DNA of 64,000 bases from Carnobacterium mobile DSM 4848 (GCF_000744825.1 NZ_JQMR01000001.1:930001-994000); one strand, 5' to 3'. Numbered from the stretch's first letter, positions 16,990 to 26,465 are shown. Notes: a model not told the origin generated them from the letters alone. Program-made: numbers and translations.

Positions 16990-18333
16990 TCAATAACTAC
17001 CGGTATGATTTTATTTTTTGTTATTTTATTTGTTGCAGCTTTGTTTGTTATGTCTGAGTTTGTTCTAGTACGTATTCGTCCTTCTCGTCTAGACTTTTTA
17101 ATCGAAAACGGCAATCAAAAAGCCCGACTACTAAAAACAATGACCCAAAGATTAGATACTTATTTATCGGCTACTCAACTTGGAGTTACCGTTACGTCTC
17201 TTGCCATTGGGTGGTTAGGCAGTCCAACTTTTGGGCGTTTATTTGATTCACTTTTCTCCGACATTCGTCTTCCTGCATCTGTTTCAAAAATCGCTTCTGT
17301 AGTACTCTCTTTTATTATTCTAACTTTCATTCAAGTGATTATAGGCGAATTAGTACCAAAAAATATTGCCATCAATAATACAGAAAAAATTGGGTTGCTT
17401 ATTGCTAGACCTTTACAATTTTGGTTCCGCATCATGTATCCAATTGTTTTTATTTTAAATAAATTAGCTAATTCTATCTCACATGCAATTGGAGTTCCCA
17501 CTAAAAGCGAATTTGGAGAAGGTGTCTCCGAAGAAGAATTACGAATTATTATGGGAGAAAGTTTAAAGAGCGGTGAAATCAATCGCGATGAGTTTCAATT
17601 CGTTGAAAATGTCTTTGCTTTTGATGATCGAATGAGCCGTGAAATCATGGTACCCCGAACGGAAATGATTACTGTTTCAACGGATATGTCTTTAAAAGAG
17701 ATCAGTCAGTTAGTCAGTGAAGAACGCTATACTCGTTATCCAGTAATCCAAGACGGCGATAAAGATATCATTCTAGGCACATTAAACACAAAAGAAATCT
17801 TTGCCGCTTATGTGGATGCTGTAGAAGCTGGTCAGCCTGAATCATTTGATTTTTCTAACTATATTCGTCCTATTATTCGCGTTATCGAAACGATTCCTAT
17901 TAAAGAACTGTTAGTAAAAATGCAAAAAGAACGGAATCAGATTGCTATTTTAGTCGATGAATATGGCGGAACCAGCGGTATGCTTTCAATGGAAGATATT
18001 GTAGAAGAAATCGTTGGAGACATCAGTGATGATTATGAAAGTATTGATGAACCCGAAATGAAGAAAATCGGAGAAAATCATTATCGTGTCAGTGCAAGAA
18101 TGCTGGTTGATGAGATCAATGAACTTTTTGGTCTTTCCATTGAAGAAGAAAATGTGGATACCATCGGCGGCTGGATGCTAAATGAAAAATACGATATTGC
18201 TGAAGGCGAGACGCTTACTGCGGGTGACTATTCTTTTACCGTTATAAAATCCGGTAATAGTACTATAGAAGTCATCGATATTTTTAAACTCAATCCTGTT
18301 CAAGAAAATGATGAGCCTGAAGAAACAAAGTAA
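16987..18333 (+). CDS. CNNM/CBS-domain membrane protein (hemolysin family, CorC-like)
   Basis: A 448-residue protein with an N-terminal CNNM (DUF21) domain of four membrane segments (about 1-190), a CBS pair (about 205-335; MVPRTEMI, ILGTLNTKEI, ILVDEYGGTSGMLSMEDI) and a C-terminal CorC_HlyC domain. Members such as MpfA are linked to Mg2+ export; the 'hemolysin' name is historical. The reading frame is open from a stop at 16954, and the only usable start before the first membrane helix is TTG 16987; the next start, ATG 17005, has no ribosome site. The TTG is served by a split ribosome-binding site. The gene is alone on the plus strand. Confidence 0.85.
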   Translation: MSITTGMILFFVILFVAALFVMSEFVLVRIRPSRLDFLIENGNQKARLLKTMTQRLDTYLSATQLGVTVTSLAIGWLGSPTFGRLFDSLFSDIRLPASVSKIASVVLSFIILTFIQVIIGELVPKNIAINNTEKIGLLIARPLQFWFRIMYPIVFILNKLANSISHAIGVPTKSEFGEGVSEEELRIIMGESLKSGEINRDEFQFVENVFAFDDRMSREIMVPRTEMITVSTDMSLKEISQLVSEERYTRYPVIQDGDKDIILGTLNTKEIFAAYVDAVEAGQPESFDFSNYIRPIIRVIETIPIKELLVKMQKERNQIAILVDEYGGTSGMLSMEDIVEEIVGDISDDYESIDEPEMKKIGENHYRVSARMLVDEINELFGLSIEEENVDTIGGWMLNEKYDIAEGETLTAGDYSFTVIKSGNSTIEVIDIFKLNPVQENDEPEETK

Positions 18334-18407
18334 CTGATTCAAAGTAAAAAAAGTAAACGCCAATTCTGCTTTTTGGAACACGTTCTAGAATAAACATTCG
18401 GATATGC

Positions 18408-18443
18408 AAAAGGGGTTAGGACTGTTGTCCTAACCCTTTTTTT
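18408..18443. terminator. Bidirectional terminator between the CNNM gene and nrnA
   Basis: GGGTTAGGAC, TGTT loop, GTCCTAACCC, followed by seven Ts on plus and A/T-rich on minus. It separates convergent genes. Confidence 0.9.
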
Positions 18444-19409
18444 CTATTCCTCTTTGTTTCCCCATAATTGAGCTGCTTCTGTCAGCTCTGCTACGATTTG
18501 ACTAATTTCTTTTTCATCTTTTGCATTTGCCCCACTGGCTAAAGGATGTCCGCCGCCATGGTGAAGTTTTGCTATTTCATTGATGACAGGCCCTTTTGAT
18601 CTTAAACGGCATCTAAAGTAACCTTCTGGTTGTTCAACAAAAATTCCCCAAACTAAAATTCCTTCGATTGTCCCAGGAATGGAGACGATTGAAGATGTTT
18701 CCGTATCGGTTACCCCAAACTGCTCCATAATTTCTTTAGTCAGCATCACTTTAGCTACCCCACTTGCCGAAACTGCAATATTTTGCAATACATAGCCAGT
18801 TAACTGGGCAACTCTTTTCGAGATCACATTCATTTGGTTGTTAACTTCAGTAGGGACAAAATCATAACCCATCAGCATAGCTGCTATTTGCATGGTATGT
18901 GCAGTAGTTGCAGGATATAAAAAACGTCCTGTATCTCCCACGATTCCAGCATACAGTAAACGAGCCGCTTCATCTGATAACGTTAACTGGTCTTGGTTAG
19001 CTAAATAAAAATCAGCAATAATTTCACTGCAGCTGCTGGCTTCGATGTTTACCAACAGCAAATCACCATATGCATCATCATTAGGGTGATGATCTATTTT
19101 AATCAGTTTGGCACCTTGATCATAGCGTTCATCGCTGATTCTAGGACGATTTGCAGTATCTGTTACAATCACCAAGGCTCCTTGATAATCTTCATCAAGA
19201 ACGGTATCCATTGTTGTCAAAAAAGCTAAGTCGCCAACTGGGCCTCCTGCTTTTAATATTTTTTTATCCGGAAAACTTGCCTTTAGAATTTCAACAAGTC
19301 CTCCTTGCGAACCAAGTGCGTCGGGATCAGGCCGCATATGGCGATGAACAATGATCGTCTCGTGCTGCATAATAATTTCTAAAATTTCTTGATAAGGAAA
19401 ACGTGCCAT
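18444..19409 (-). CDS. nrnA: Oligoribonuclease / pAp phosphatase NrnA (DHH/DHHA1)
   Basis: A 321-residue DHH-family phosphoesterase that degrades short oligoribonucleotides from the 5' end and removes the 3' phosphate of pAp. HRHMRPDPDALGSQ (about 22-35), VTDTANRPRI and the eponymous IDHHP (about 109-113) coordinate Mn2+. The C-terminal DHHA1 substrate domain has the GGGHPLASGAN motif (about 288-298). It is the final gene of a run with the YtoI-like and YtkL-like genes and is followed by a terminator. The name rests on family membership and length, both typical of NrnA. Confidence 0.92.
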   Translation of the reverse strand: MARFPYQEILEIIMQHETIIVHRHMRPDPDALGSQGGLVEILKASFPDKKILKAGGPVGDLAFLTTMDTVLDEDYQGALVIVTDTANRPRISDERYDQGAKLIKIDHHPNDDAYGDLLLVNIEASSCSEIIADFYLANQDQLTLSDEAARLLYAGIVGDTGRFLYPATTAHTMQIAAMLMGYDFVPTEVNNQMNVISKRVAQLTGYVLQNIAVSASGVAKVMLTKEIMEQFGVTDTETSSIVSIPGTIEGILVWGIFVEQPEGYFRCRLRSKGPVINEIAKLHHGGGHPLASGANAKDEKEISQIVAELTEAAQLWGNKEE

Positions 19410-19427
19410 ATAACTTACCTACTCCTT

Positions 19428-20759
19428 TTAATTTCTTTGCAACATTTGACAAATAACAATAGCTTTCGCGACTAAAACATTTTCCACGTAAACTTCAATG
19501 TCAAATTTTGATGACCGTCTACCAATTTCAAAAACTTTTGGTTTTATTTCTAAAATACTCTCTAATTGAATCATTTTAAAATAATGTAAATCCATTTGCT
19601 CGATCAGCGCGTTTCGTTTTTGATAAAGCAATAAGGAACGTTTCGCACAACTCGTAACAATTTCACTCAAGACACCAAAAGAAATGGTGCCTACTGAATC
19701 AGTCATCTGTGGAGTGACATTGAATTTATATGCAGGAATACCTGACTCTACATCTGCCGATTCTTTATTACTTAATACGATTTGTTCTTCAATTTGATCA
19801 GCAATGGTGTCTCCAACTTGAGGTTGACGTTGGGCAGATTGCATGGCTTTCATCACATCTTGTCTGGAAATAATGCCCATCAACGTCATATTATCCTCTA
19901 CTACAGGCATGACTTCTAATTCATCCCAAATCATCAGGTGTCCAACACTGGCTACACTCATATGTGTCTTTACCAGAGTTGGGTCTTTTGTCATCACACG
20001 CTCGATACTTAACTGATCTGCTTTTCCAATCATATCTTTAGCTGCAACGATTCCAACTAAACGCATATTTTTACTGACAACCGGGAAACGAGTATGTCCG
20101 CTTTTTTCATTTAATTTACGATAATCCAGTACGGTGTCTTCTACGTTCAGGTACATCGTTTGTTCAAGTTTCGTATAAATATCGCCCACTAAAATAATGT
20201 CTTTTTTAATGAGTTGGTCAGTCATAGCTCGGTTGATCATAGTGGCTACAGTAAATGTATCATAAGTTGTGCTCATCAAAGGCAAGGCTAGGTCATTCGC
20301 TAATTTAACAATTTCATCACTTGTATCAAGCCCGCCAGTAACTAAAACAGCTGCTCCATTTTTTAAAGCTAGCTTTTGCACGCTTTCGCGGTTGCCGACG
20401 ATCATCAATGAACCTGGTGTAATATACCGGATCATGGCATTTTCTGTCATTGCTCCGATAATAAATTTATTTAATATATTAGTTAAACCTTTCTCGCCGC
20501 CTAATATATCTCCTTCAATGATTTTTATAATTTCGCCATAACTAAGAGTCTCTATACTTTCTTTCATTTTCCGTTCAATACGGATCGTTCCTACTCTTTG
20601 GATGGTTGAAACTAGCCCACTGTTTTGCGCGTCTTTGATTGCACGGTATGCTGTTCCTTCACTGACACGCAAGTTTTTAGCAATCAATCGAACAGAAATC
20701 TTTTCTCCAACGGGTAGTGTTTCTATATAAGCCAATATTTGATCGTGCTTCGTGGTCAT
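19428..20759 (-). CDS. ytoI: YtoI-like regulator: HTH + DRTGG + CBS pair + hotdog domain
   Basis: A 443-residue multidomain protein. A winged-helix DNA-binding region spans about 1-60 (SVRLIAKNLRVSEGTAYRAIKDA), a DRTGG domain about 70-180 and two CBS domains about 190-310 (nucleotide-sensing folds). A hotdog thioesterase-like domain fills the C-terminus, with FNVTPQMTDSVGTISFGVLSE near 345-365. The combination is that of Bacillus YtoI. A nucleotide- or acyl-CoA-responsive regulator is plausible, but no function has been shown that I know of. It is flanked by nrnA (18 bp away) and the metal-dependent hydrolase, the same set as nrnA/ytoI/ytkL in Bacillus. Confidence 0.82.
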   Translation of the reverse strand: MTTKHDQILAYIETLPVGEKISVRLIAKNLRVSEGTAYRAIKDAQNSGLVSTIQRVGTIRIERKMKESIETLSYGEIIKIIEGDILGGEKGLTNILNKFIIGAMTENAMIRYITPGSLMIVGNRESVQKLALKNGAAVLVTGGLDTSDEIVKLANDLALPLMSTTYDTFTVATMINRAMTDQLIKKDIILVGDIYTKLEQTMYLNVEDTVLDYRKLNEKSGHTRFPVVSKNMRLVGIVAAKDMIGKADQLSIERVMTKDPTLVKTHMSVASVGHLMIWDELEVMPVVEDNMTLMGIISRQDVMKAMQSAQRQPQVGDTIADQIEEQIVLSNKESADVESGIPAYKFNVTPQMTDSVGTISFGVLSEIVTSCAKRSLLLYQKRNALIEQMDLHYFKMIQLESILEIKPKVFEIGRRSSKFDIEVYVENVLVAKAIVICQMLQRN

Positions 20760-20786
20760 GAATTAACCTCCAAAAATCTTTTACTT

Positions 20787-21467
20787 CTAAAGTTCTAAAA
20801 CTTCTCCTATTTCTAAAGCTTTTCCTTGGTTTCCAGGCAGTCCTTGACAAAAAGACTGAGGGTCTTGTTCTATTAATGGAAACGTATTGTAATGAATGGG
20901 TACAACAGTTTCAGCATTCAAATAAGAAGCAGCTATCGTTGCATCTTCCGGCCCCATTGTGAAATTGTCTCCGATTGGCAGAAAGGCAATATCAAGCGGT
21001 CTATATGCGCCAATGAGCTGCATATCAGAAAACAGAGCTGTGTCTCCTGCATGATAAAGCGTTTTTCCATCTGCATGAAAAATAATACCAGCGGCTAAAC
21101 CAAGTGTTGTTTCTTTTCCATCTATCTCATAAGATGAGCCATGGATAGCAGGAGTCATTTTGATTTCACCAAAATCAAAACTATGCTTTCCTCCCATTTG
21201 CATCCCATGAGTTTTTAAATCTTTTGTTTTAAAGAAGTCAGCTATTTCAACATTGGCTACGATTAATGCTCCTGTTCTACGAGCAATCGCTTCTGTATCG
21301 CCAATATGATCAGCATGTGCATGAGTGATGATAATGGCATCTGCTGCTACAGTCTCTGGATTTAAATCACTTTTTGCATTTCCTGTAATAAACGGGTCAA
21401 TTAAAATTGTATATCCTGTATTTGTCAAAACCTGCACACATGATTGTCCATGCCATGATATCTTCAT
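20787..21467 (-). CDS. Metal-dependent hydrolase, metallo-beta-lactamase fold (YtkL/UPF0173)
   Basis: A 226-residue protein of the UPF0173 family. The first segment MKISWHGQSCV is characteristic, and ITHAHADHIGD (about 48-58) is the HxHxDH zinc motif. HAGDTALF (about 140) and PIHYN (about 194) supply further ligands. It is probably a cytoplasmic hydrolase of unknown substrate; some relatives are RNase Z- or lactonase-like. GGGGAG lies nine bases before the ATG. It is 27 bp upstream of the ytoI-like gene, so the three genes down to nrnA probably form one transcript. Confidence 0.85.
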   Translation of the reverse strand: MKISWHGQSCVQVLTNTGYTILIDPFITGNAKSDLNPETVAADAIIITHAHADHIGDTEAIARRTGALIVANVEIADFFKTKDLKTHGMQMGGKHSFDFGEIKMTPAIHGSSYEIDGKETTLGLAAGIIFHADGKTLYHAGDTALFSDMQLIGAYRPLDIAFLPIGDNFTMGPEDATIAASYLNAETVVPIHYNTFPLIEQDPQSFCQGLPGNQGKALEIGEVLEL

Positions 21468-21575
21468 TATTAAACTCCCCTTTCATTATAACACAAGAAA
21501 AAATCTGTATTAGTATCTTTATTATACCTTTGTAAAAAATAGAATGCAATTTAGCTTGTTTATTTTTAATATGGA

Positions 21576-22703
21576 TTAATGCTCATTGTCCCAAAGAGGC
21601 AAAACGATATTCTCAAATGACAAAGGGTCAAGGGTTGTGACCGTTATCCCCAATAGTCTTACCCCTTTTTGAAGGTTGCCGATTTCATCCCAAATATTTT
21701 GAGTATGAAAAAACAGCTCTTCCGCATCTCGAAGATAATGCGGCAAAGTTAATCGTTTGGTGACCGTTTCGAAATCTGAGTACCGAATTTTTAAAACTAC
21801 GGTTTTGCCATGTTTTTGTTCTTTAAGTAAAGAACGTTCAACTTTTCTAGCTAAAAAACGCAATTCTGCTGTTACTTCATTTTCAGTAGTAAGATTTCTT
21901 CTATATGTGTTTTCCCGTCCCACAGATTTCCTTTCTCGGCTTACGCGAACAGGAGAATCATCTATACCTCTAACTTTTCTGTAAAGCGAATAGCCCATTT
22001 TCCCAAAAGAATGAATTAATTCCATTTCATTCATCTGGTATAGATCTTCTCCATTAAAAACATTTAATTCGTGCATGCGTTCTACTGTCTTCTTACCAAC
22101 TCCATAATACTTTTCAATTGGCAGCTTTCTTAAAAAATCTAGCGCTTCTTCCGGAGGGATAACCGTGACGCCAGCTGGCTTTTTATAATCAGAAGCTAAT
22201 TTAGCAATGAATTTATTGTATGAAACACCTGCAGAACAAGTTAAATGGACACTTTCCCAGACCTCTTTTTGAATAGCATAAGCAATATGTGTGGCACTTT
22301 TGATCCCTTTTTTATTTTCAGTTACATCTAAATAAGCTTCATCTAAAGATAACGGTTCGATCGTATCGGTATACTGCTTAAAAACCTCTCTGACTTTTTT
22401 TGAAACTTCACGGTACAACTCATAGTTTCCTGGAATAAACACGCCTTTTGGGCACAATTCATAAGCTTTTTGTGCGCTCATTGCAGAATGAACGCCATAC
22501 GTTCGAGCAACATAATTTGCAGTAGCGACTACCCCTTTGCCATTTGTTAACTTAGGATGATTGGCAATAATAATAGGCTGTCCCTTTAATTCCGGATGTT
22601 CTCTTTCTTCGACTGAAGCGAAGAAGGCGTCCATATCAATATGAATAATTTTTCTTGAAGTATCTCTGACCGGCTCATCAAATTGGACTACTCCAAATTC
22701 CAC
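21576..22703 (-). CDS. dinB: DNA polymerase IV (Y-family, translesion)
   Basis: An error-prone Y-family polymerase that copies damaged templates. Catalytic acidic residues occur in HIDMDAFFASVE (near the N-terminus) and SLDEAYLDVT (about 120-129). Little-finger sequences follow, with GRENTYRRNL. I prefer GTG 22703 (375 residues) because AAGGGGG is 8 nt upstream; an in-frame GTG at 22712 overlaps that Shine-Dalgarno. The promoter is clear (TTGTAT, 17 bp, TATAAT) and its spacer contains a LexA-like box, so damage induction is likely. No beta-clamp motif was checked in detail at the C-terminus. Confidence 0.93.
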   Translation of the reverse strand: MEFGVVQFDEPVRDTSRKIIHIDMDAFFASVEEREHPELKGQPIIIANHPKLTNGKGVVATANYVARTYGVHSAMSAQKAYELCPKGVFIPGNYELYREVSKKVREVFKQYTDTIEPLSLDEAYLDVTENKKGIKSATHIAYAIQKEVWESVHLTCSAGVSYNKFIAKLASDYKKPAGVTVIPPEEALDFLRKLPIEKYYGVGKKTVERMHELNVFNGEDLYQMNEMELIHSFGKMGYSLYRKVRGIDDSPVRVSRERKSVGRENTYRRNLTTENEVTAELRFLARKVERSLLKEQKHGKTVVLKIRYSDFETVTKRLTLPHYLRDAEELFFHTQNIWDEIGNLQKGVRLLGITVTTLDPLSFENIVLPLWDNEH

Positions 22704-22732
22704 CTTCTCCACCCCCTTTTTTCTCTATTATA

Positions 22733-22761
22733 ATTATACGCGAACGTATATTCTTATACAA
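22733..22761 (-). promoter_or_regulatory. dinB promoter with LexA-like box in the spacer
   Basis: Minus strand: -35 TTGTAT (22761-22756), 17-bp spacer, -10 TATAAT (22738-22733). The plus-strand sequence CGAACGTATATTCT (22741-22754) lies inside the spacer and matches 12 of 14 positions of the Gram-positive LexA/DinR consensus CGAACRNRYGTTYC. Bound LexA would block the polymerase. Confidence 0.75.
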
Positions 22762-22804
22762 GATTTGTTCATCTTATCCTTTGGTACTATTTTTTTTTTA
22801 GACA

Positions 22805-22836
22805 AAAAAGGACATCCCTAAGGGTGTCCTTTTCTA
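22805..22836 (-). terminator. Terminator after the DtxR-family gene
   Basis: AAAAGGACA and TGTCCTTTT arms around CCTTAGGG, with a T-run on each strand, directly past the regulator stop at 22834. Confidence 0.75.
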
Positions 22837-23481
22837 TAAAGCTTGAACATATACGCTAGAAGCTGCCTTAAAACTAATCTGAAACTGCTTATTCTCTTTT
22901 TCCATTACAATAGACCCTTCATAAGCTCCCACTTCCACAATCGTATAAACATCATTTATTTGAATCCCGATAGACACTAAATAATCTAATAATTCTCTTT
23001 CATCCGCTACTCGTTTAATTCTAACTTTTTGATTTACTGGTTGTTCAGTTAAAGTCGGTAATTGCGGTTCTTTTAAAACGCCATTTTTATCAGGAATCAT
23101 TCCTCCATGAGGACATATTTTAGGATAATTTAAGTAACCTTCTAGCCGATTGGTTAATTCCACTGAAGAAACATGTTCTAATACTTCTGCTTCTGCATGG
23201 ACCTCGTTCCAAGAATAACCTAAGTGTTCGACTAAAAAGACTTCCCATAAACGATGTTTTCGGATAAGGGTACTAGCTTTCCGCAAACCTTCTGCTGTAA
23301 GTTGCACACCTTGATAAGGAACTCGCTCAATAAATCCTTCTTTTAATAATTTAGACATCATTTCACTGACAGATGCTGCCGAAACTGCTAATCTTTCTAC
23401 AATCTCTTTATTGTTTATTTTTTTATCTGTTCCGCCAAGTTCATAAATGATTTTTAAATAGTCTTCTTTATTGGGTGTCAT
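22834..23481 (-). CDS. DtxR/MntR-family metal-dependent repressor
   Basis: A 215-residue three-domain regulator. A winged helix spans about 1-65 (NKEIVERLAVSAASVSEMMSKL). A dimerisation and metal-binding region spans about 65-140, with the HxxxHR-type KHRLWEVFLVEHLGYSW and AEAEVLEHVSS. A C-terminal FeoA/SH3-like domain starts about 145. This length is that of SloR, ScaR or TroR-type manganese/iron repressors, not of short MntR (about 142). The start is ATG 23481, with AGGTG nearby; a GTG 9 bp upstream overlaps the ribosome site. A DtxR-type palindrome overlaps its own transcription start, suggesting autorepression. Whether it senses Mn or Fe cannot be told from sequence. Confidence 0.85.
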   Translation of the reverse strand: MTPNKEDYLKIIYELGGTDKKINNKEIVERLAVSAASVSEMMSKLLKEGFIERVPYQGVQLTAEGLRKASTLIRKHRLWEVFLVEHLGYSWNEVHAEAEVLEHVSSVELTNRLEGYLNYPKICPHGGMIPDKNGVLKEPQLPTLTEQPVNQKVRIKRVADERELLDYLVSIGIQINDVYTIVEVGAYEGSIVMEKENKQFQISFKAASSVYVQAL

Positions 23482-23503
23482 TCTCTTCACCTGCTTTTTA
23501 TTT

Positions 23504-23554
23504 TTAGGTCTGCCTAACTCTATTAATTATATCTATTTTACTTACAAAAAGCAA
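23504..23554 (-). promoter_or_regulatory. Promoter of the DtxR-family gene with TTAGG-N4-CCTAA operator
   Basis: Minus strand: -35 TTGCTT (23554-23549), 17-bp spacer, -10 TATAAT (23531-23526). Eight bases later lies TTAGGCAGACCTAA (23517-23504), a perfect 5+4+5 palindrome with the TTAGG/CCTAA half-sites of DtxR/IdeR-type operators. It covers the expected transcription start. Confidence 0.75.
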
Positions 23555-23593
23555 TTCTCTCATATTTTTTTAAGGTTTGTTTAAAAAAATATA

Positions 23594-23623
23594 AAAAGAG
23601 CAGCTGAAATCCGCTGCTCTTTT
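23594..23623 (-). terminator. Terminator after adhE
   Basis: Perfect 11-bp stem AAAAGAGCAGC (23594-23604) with GCTGCTCTTTT (23613-23623) just past the adhE stop. Confidence 0.85.
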
Positions 23624-23643
23624 ACAGAATTTATGATGTGGAA

Positions 23644-26271
23644 CTATTCTCCTTCATAGGCTTCAATAATGATTTGACGCAACTCGGTAATCAAAGGTTG
23701 TTTTGGATTAGCTGTGGTACATTGATCTAAGAACGCTAATTCAGCCATATGGTCAACCGTTGCATCTATTACTTCTTGTGTCACTCCTTGAGCTTTCAAA
23801 CTCATTTCAATACCGACATCTTTTCCTAGTTTAACGATTTCAGCAATAAATGATTCTACCAACTCTTCGGTTGTGGTACCCTCGAATCCCATGAAGCGAG
23901 CAATTTCAGCATAATCTTCGTCTGCACGGAAATACTCATACTTAGGAAATAAAGCATGTTTTGAAGGATCTTTCGCATTATAGCGGATAACATGAGGCAG
24001 TAAGATGGCATTTGTCCGGCCATGAGGAATATTGTATTCCCCTCCTATTTTATGGGCTATCGAATGATTGATTCCTAAAAACGCATTAGCAAAAGCCATA
24101 CCAGCTAAGGTAGATGCATTGTGCATTTTTTCACGTGATTCTTCATTCGCATAGGCATAAGAATCTCTCAAGTTTTCAAACACCAATTTAATCGCTTGTA
24201 AACTCAATCCTTTTGTATAATCGCTTGCCATCACAGAAACATAAGATTCAATTGCATGAGTCAATACATCCATCCCCGTATCTGCGGTCACTGATTTAGG
24301 AACACTCATGACAAATTGCGGATCAATAATCGCAACATTCGGTGTTAGAGCATAATCAGCCAACGGATATTTCACATGGGTTTCACTATCCGTAATTACC
24401 GCAAAAGGAGTAACTTCTGAACCGGTCCCAGAAGTCGTTGGAATGCAAACAAATTGTGTTTTTTCTAAAGTCGGGATCTTATACGTCCGTTTCCGAATAT
24501 CTAAGAATTTTTGTTTGGCTCCAAAAAATTCTGTTTCTGGTTTTTCGTAAAACAACCACATGCCTTTTGCAGCATCCATCGCCGAACCGCCGCCGATCGC
24601 AATGACTGTATCTGGCTGAAATTGGAACATGGCTTCTGTTCCTGCCATGACCGTATTGGTTGATGGATTTGGTTCAACATTTGAAAACACTTCAACTTGT
24701 ACAGGATTCTTACGTTTATAGAGCTCATTGATAATTTTATCAGCATAACCAAATTCTACCATCCCGGGATCGCAAACTAGGAAAACTCTTTCCATATTCT
24801 CCATTTCTTGTAAATAATGAATCGAATTCTTTTCGAAGTAAATTTTTGAAGGTAATTTAAACCATTGCATATTATTTCTCCGTTTCGCAATTGTTTTGAT
24901 ATTCAATAAATTAATAGTGGAGACGTTTTTTGATACTGAATTTTTACCATATGAGCCACAACCTAATGTCAAAGAAGGAATCATATTATTGTAGAGATCT
25001 CCTATACCGCCTTGTGCTGTTGGTGAATTTACTAAAATACGGCAAGCCTTCATTTTTTCACCATATTCTCTAGCCAATTCATCATTCATCGTATGAATGG
25101 CAGCAGAATGTCCTAACCCGCCTAGTTCCAACATTTTCTGTGCTAATACAAACCCTTGCTCAGTCGATTCTGCTTTTAACATGGCTAATACTGGTGAAAG
25201 TTTTTCACGCGATAAAGGATAATCTTCTCCAACTCCAGCTAATTCAGCCACAATTATTTTTGTTTCTTTAGGAATTTGAATTCCTGCAAGTTCAGCGATT
25301 CTCCAAGCTGGTTGACCTACAACAGTTGGATTGACAGCTGTTTTGTCTTGATTCATCACTGCTTCTTCTAATTTCTCTATTTCTTCAGGTTTTACAAAAT
25401 AAACTTGATGCTTTTCAAATTCTGATTTTACTGCCCCATAAATTTCTTGATCTACAATGACAGCTTGTTCAGAAGCACAAATCATTCCATTATCAAATGA
25501 TTTAGAAGCAATGATATCATTGACTGCTCGCTTGATCTTGGCAGACTTTTCAATATAGCTCGGTACATTTCCTGGTCCTACTCCTAATGCAGGTTTTCCT
25601 GTAGAATACGCTGCTTTAACCATACCAGAACCACCAGTAGCTAACACAATAGCAATGTCAGGATGATTCATTAATGCATTCGTAGCTTCTAGTGAAGGTT
25701 GTTTTATCCATTGAATACAATCTTTAGGAGCACCTGCTTTAACAGCGGCTTCTAAAACAATTTGTGCAGCAGCTTCTGAACAAGCTTGTGCGCTTGGATG
25801 AAAAGCGAAGATAATAGGATTTCTTGTTTTGATGGAAATCAACGCTTTAAATAAAGTCGTTGATGTCGGATTTGTCACGGGAGTTACTCCACAGACTATC
25901 CCTACTGGTGTAGCGACTTCAATTAACTGTGTTTGATCATCATCACTGATTATTCCAACTGTCTTATTATCTTTAATTGAATTCCAAATAGATTCTGTTG
26001 AAAACATATTTTTAATACATTTGTCTTCATAAATACCACGGCCAGTTTCTTCAACAGCCATTTTCGCCAATTTCATATGGTCATTTAACCCTGCTAAAGC
26101 CATTTGGTGGACAATGTGATCAATTTTTTCTTGATCAAAACTTTCTAATACAGCTAAAGCCGTTTTTCCCTTACGCGTCATTTCATTGATTTGAGATTGG
26201 ACGGTTTCTTTTTGTACCTTCTCTTTTTTTTCATGTGTTCGTTGTTTTTCTATCGTTTTTGTAGAAGTCAT
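23644..26271 (-). CDS. adhE: Bifunctional acetaldehyde-CoA / alcohol dehydrogenase
   Basis: Converts acetyl-CoA to acetaldehyde and then ethanol, reoxidising two NADH in fermentation; the enzyme usually forms spirosomes. The N-terminal aldehyde dehydrogenase half (about 1-430) has its catalytic cysteine in [11 protein letters not shown]. The C-terminal iron-dependent alcohol dehydrogenase half (about 450-875) has the [10 protein letters not shown] nucleotide motif and the [20 protein letters not shown] iron-ligand region. I chose ATG 26271 (875 residues) because AGGAGG is 7 nt upstream; the open frame continues 12 codons further without such a site. Two Rex-like operators upstream suggest NADH/NAD+ control. 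Confidence 0.96.
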   Translation of the reverse strand: MTSTKTIEKQRTHEKKEKVQKETVQSQINEMTRKGKTALAVLESFDQEKIDHIVHQMALAGLNDHMKLAKMAVEETGRGIYEDKCIKNMFSTESIWNSIKDNKTVGIISDDDQTQLIEVATPVGIVCGVTPVTNPTSTTLFKALISIKTRNPIIFAFHPSAQACSEAAAQIVLEAAVKAGAPKDCIQWIKQPSLEATNALMNHPDIAIVLATGGSGMVKAAYSTGKPALGVGPGNVPSYIEKSAKIKRAVNDIIASKSFDNGMICASEQAVIVDQEIYGAVKSEFEKHQVYFVKPEEIEKLEEAVMNQDKTAVNPTVVGQPAWRIAELAGIQIPKETKIIVAELAGVGEDYPLSREKLSPVLAMLKAESTEQGFVLAQKMLELGGLGHSAAIHTMNDELAREYGEKMKACRILVNSPTAQGGIGDLYNNMIPSLTLGCGSYGKNSVSKNVSTINLLNIKTIAKRRNNMQWFKLPSKIYFEKNSIHYLQEMENMERVFLVCDPGMVEFGYADKIINELYKRKNPVQVEVFSNVEPNPSTNTVMAGTEAMFQFQPDTVIAIGGGSAMDAAKGMWLFYEKPETEFFGAKQKFLDIRKRTYKIPTLEKTQFVCIPTTSGTGSEVTPFAVITDSETHVKYPLADYALTPNVAIIDPQFVMSVPKSVTADTGMDVLTHAIESYVSVMASDYTKGLSLQAIKLVFENLRDSYAYANEESREKMHNASTLAGMAFANAFLGINHSIAHKIGGEYNIPHGRTNAILLPHVIRYNAKDPSKHALFPKYEYFRADEDYAEIARFMGFEGTTTEELVESFIAEIVKLGKDVGIEMSLKAQGVTQEVIDATVDHMAELAFLDQCTTANPKQPLITELRQIIIEAYEGE

Positions 26272-26291
26272 TTTGATTCCTCCTGTTTCAA

Positions 26292-26309
26292 TTGTTATTA
26301 ATTTCACAA
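26292..26309 (-). promoter_or_regulatory. Rex-like operator, adhE proximal
   Basis: Minus strand TTGTGAAATTAATAACAA, 14 of 18 matches to the Rex consensus TTGTGAAATATTTCACAA. It lies 21 bp before the adhE ATG, near the likely transcription start. Confidence 0.6.
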
Positions 26310-26465
26310 TATAAGCATAAACTACTTTTACAAAAAAGTAAACACATATATGAAAGTTTATTCAAAAAATATTTACCCTTATATAAAATGCTTTAAAAAC
26401 AACGTTAACCTCTATTTTTTTGTTTAAAAAAAGGAAACAGCTCTTTTATTATTAAAAAATACTAT

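Noticed and set aside
16987-18333. Hemolysin toxin
   Set aside because: The name is historical; DUF21, CBS and CorC_HlyC domains indicate a membrane transport-related protein.
26392-26412. CcpA (cre) site before adhE around AACGTTAACC
   Set aside because: Too many mismatches to the consensus outside the CG core; only the Rex-like sites were kept.
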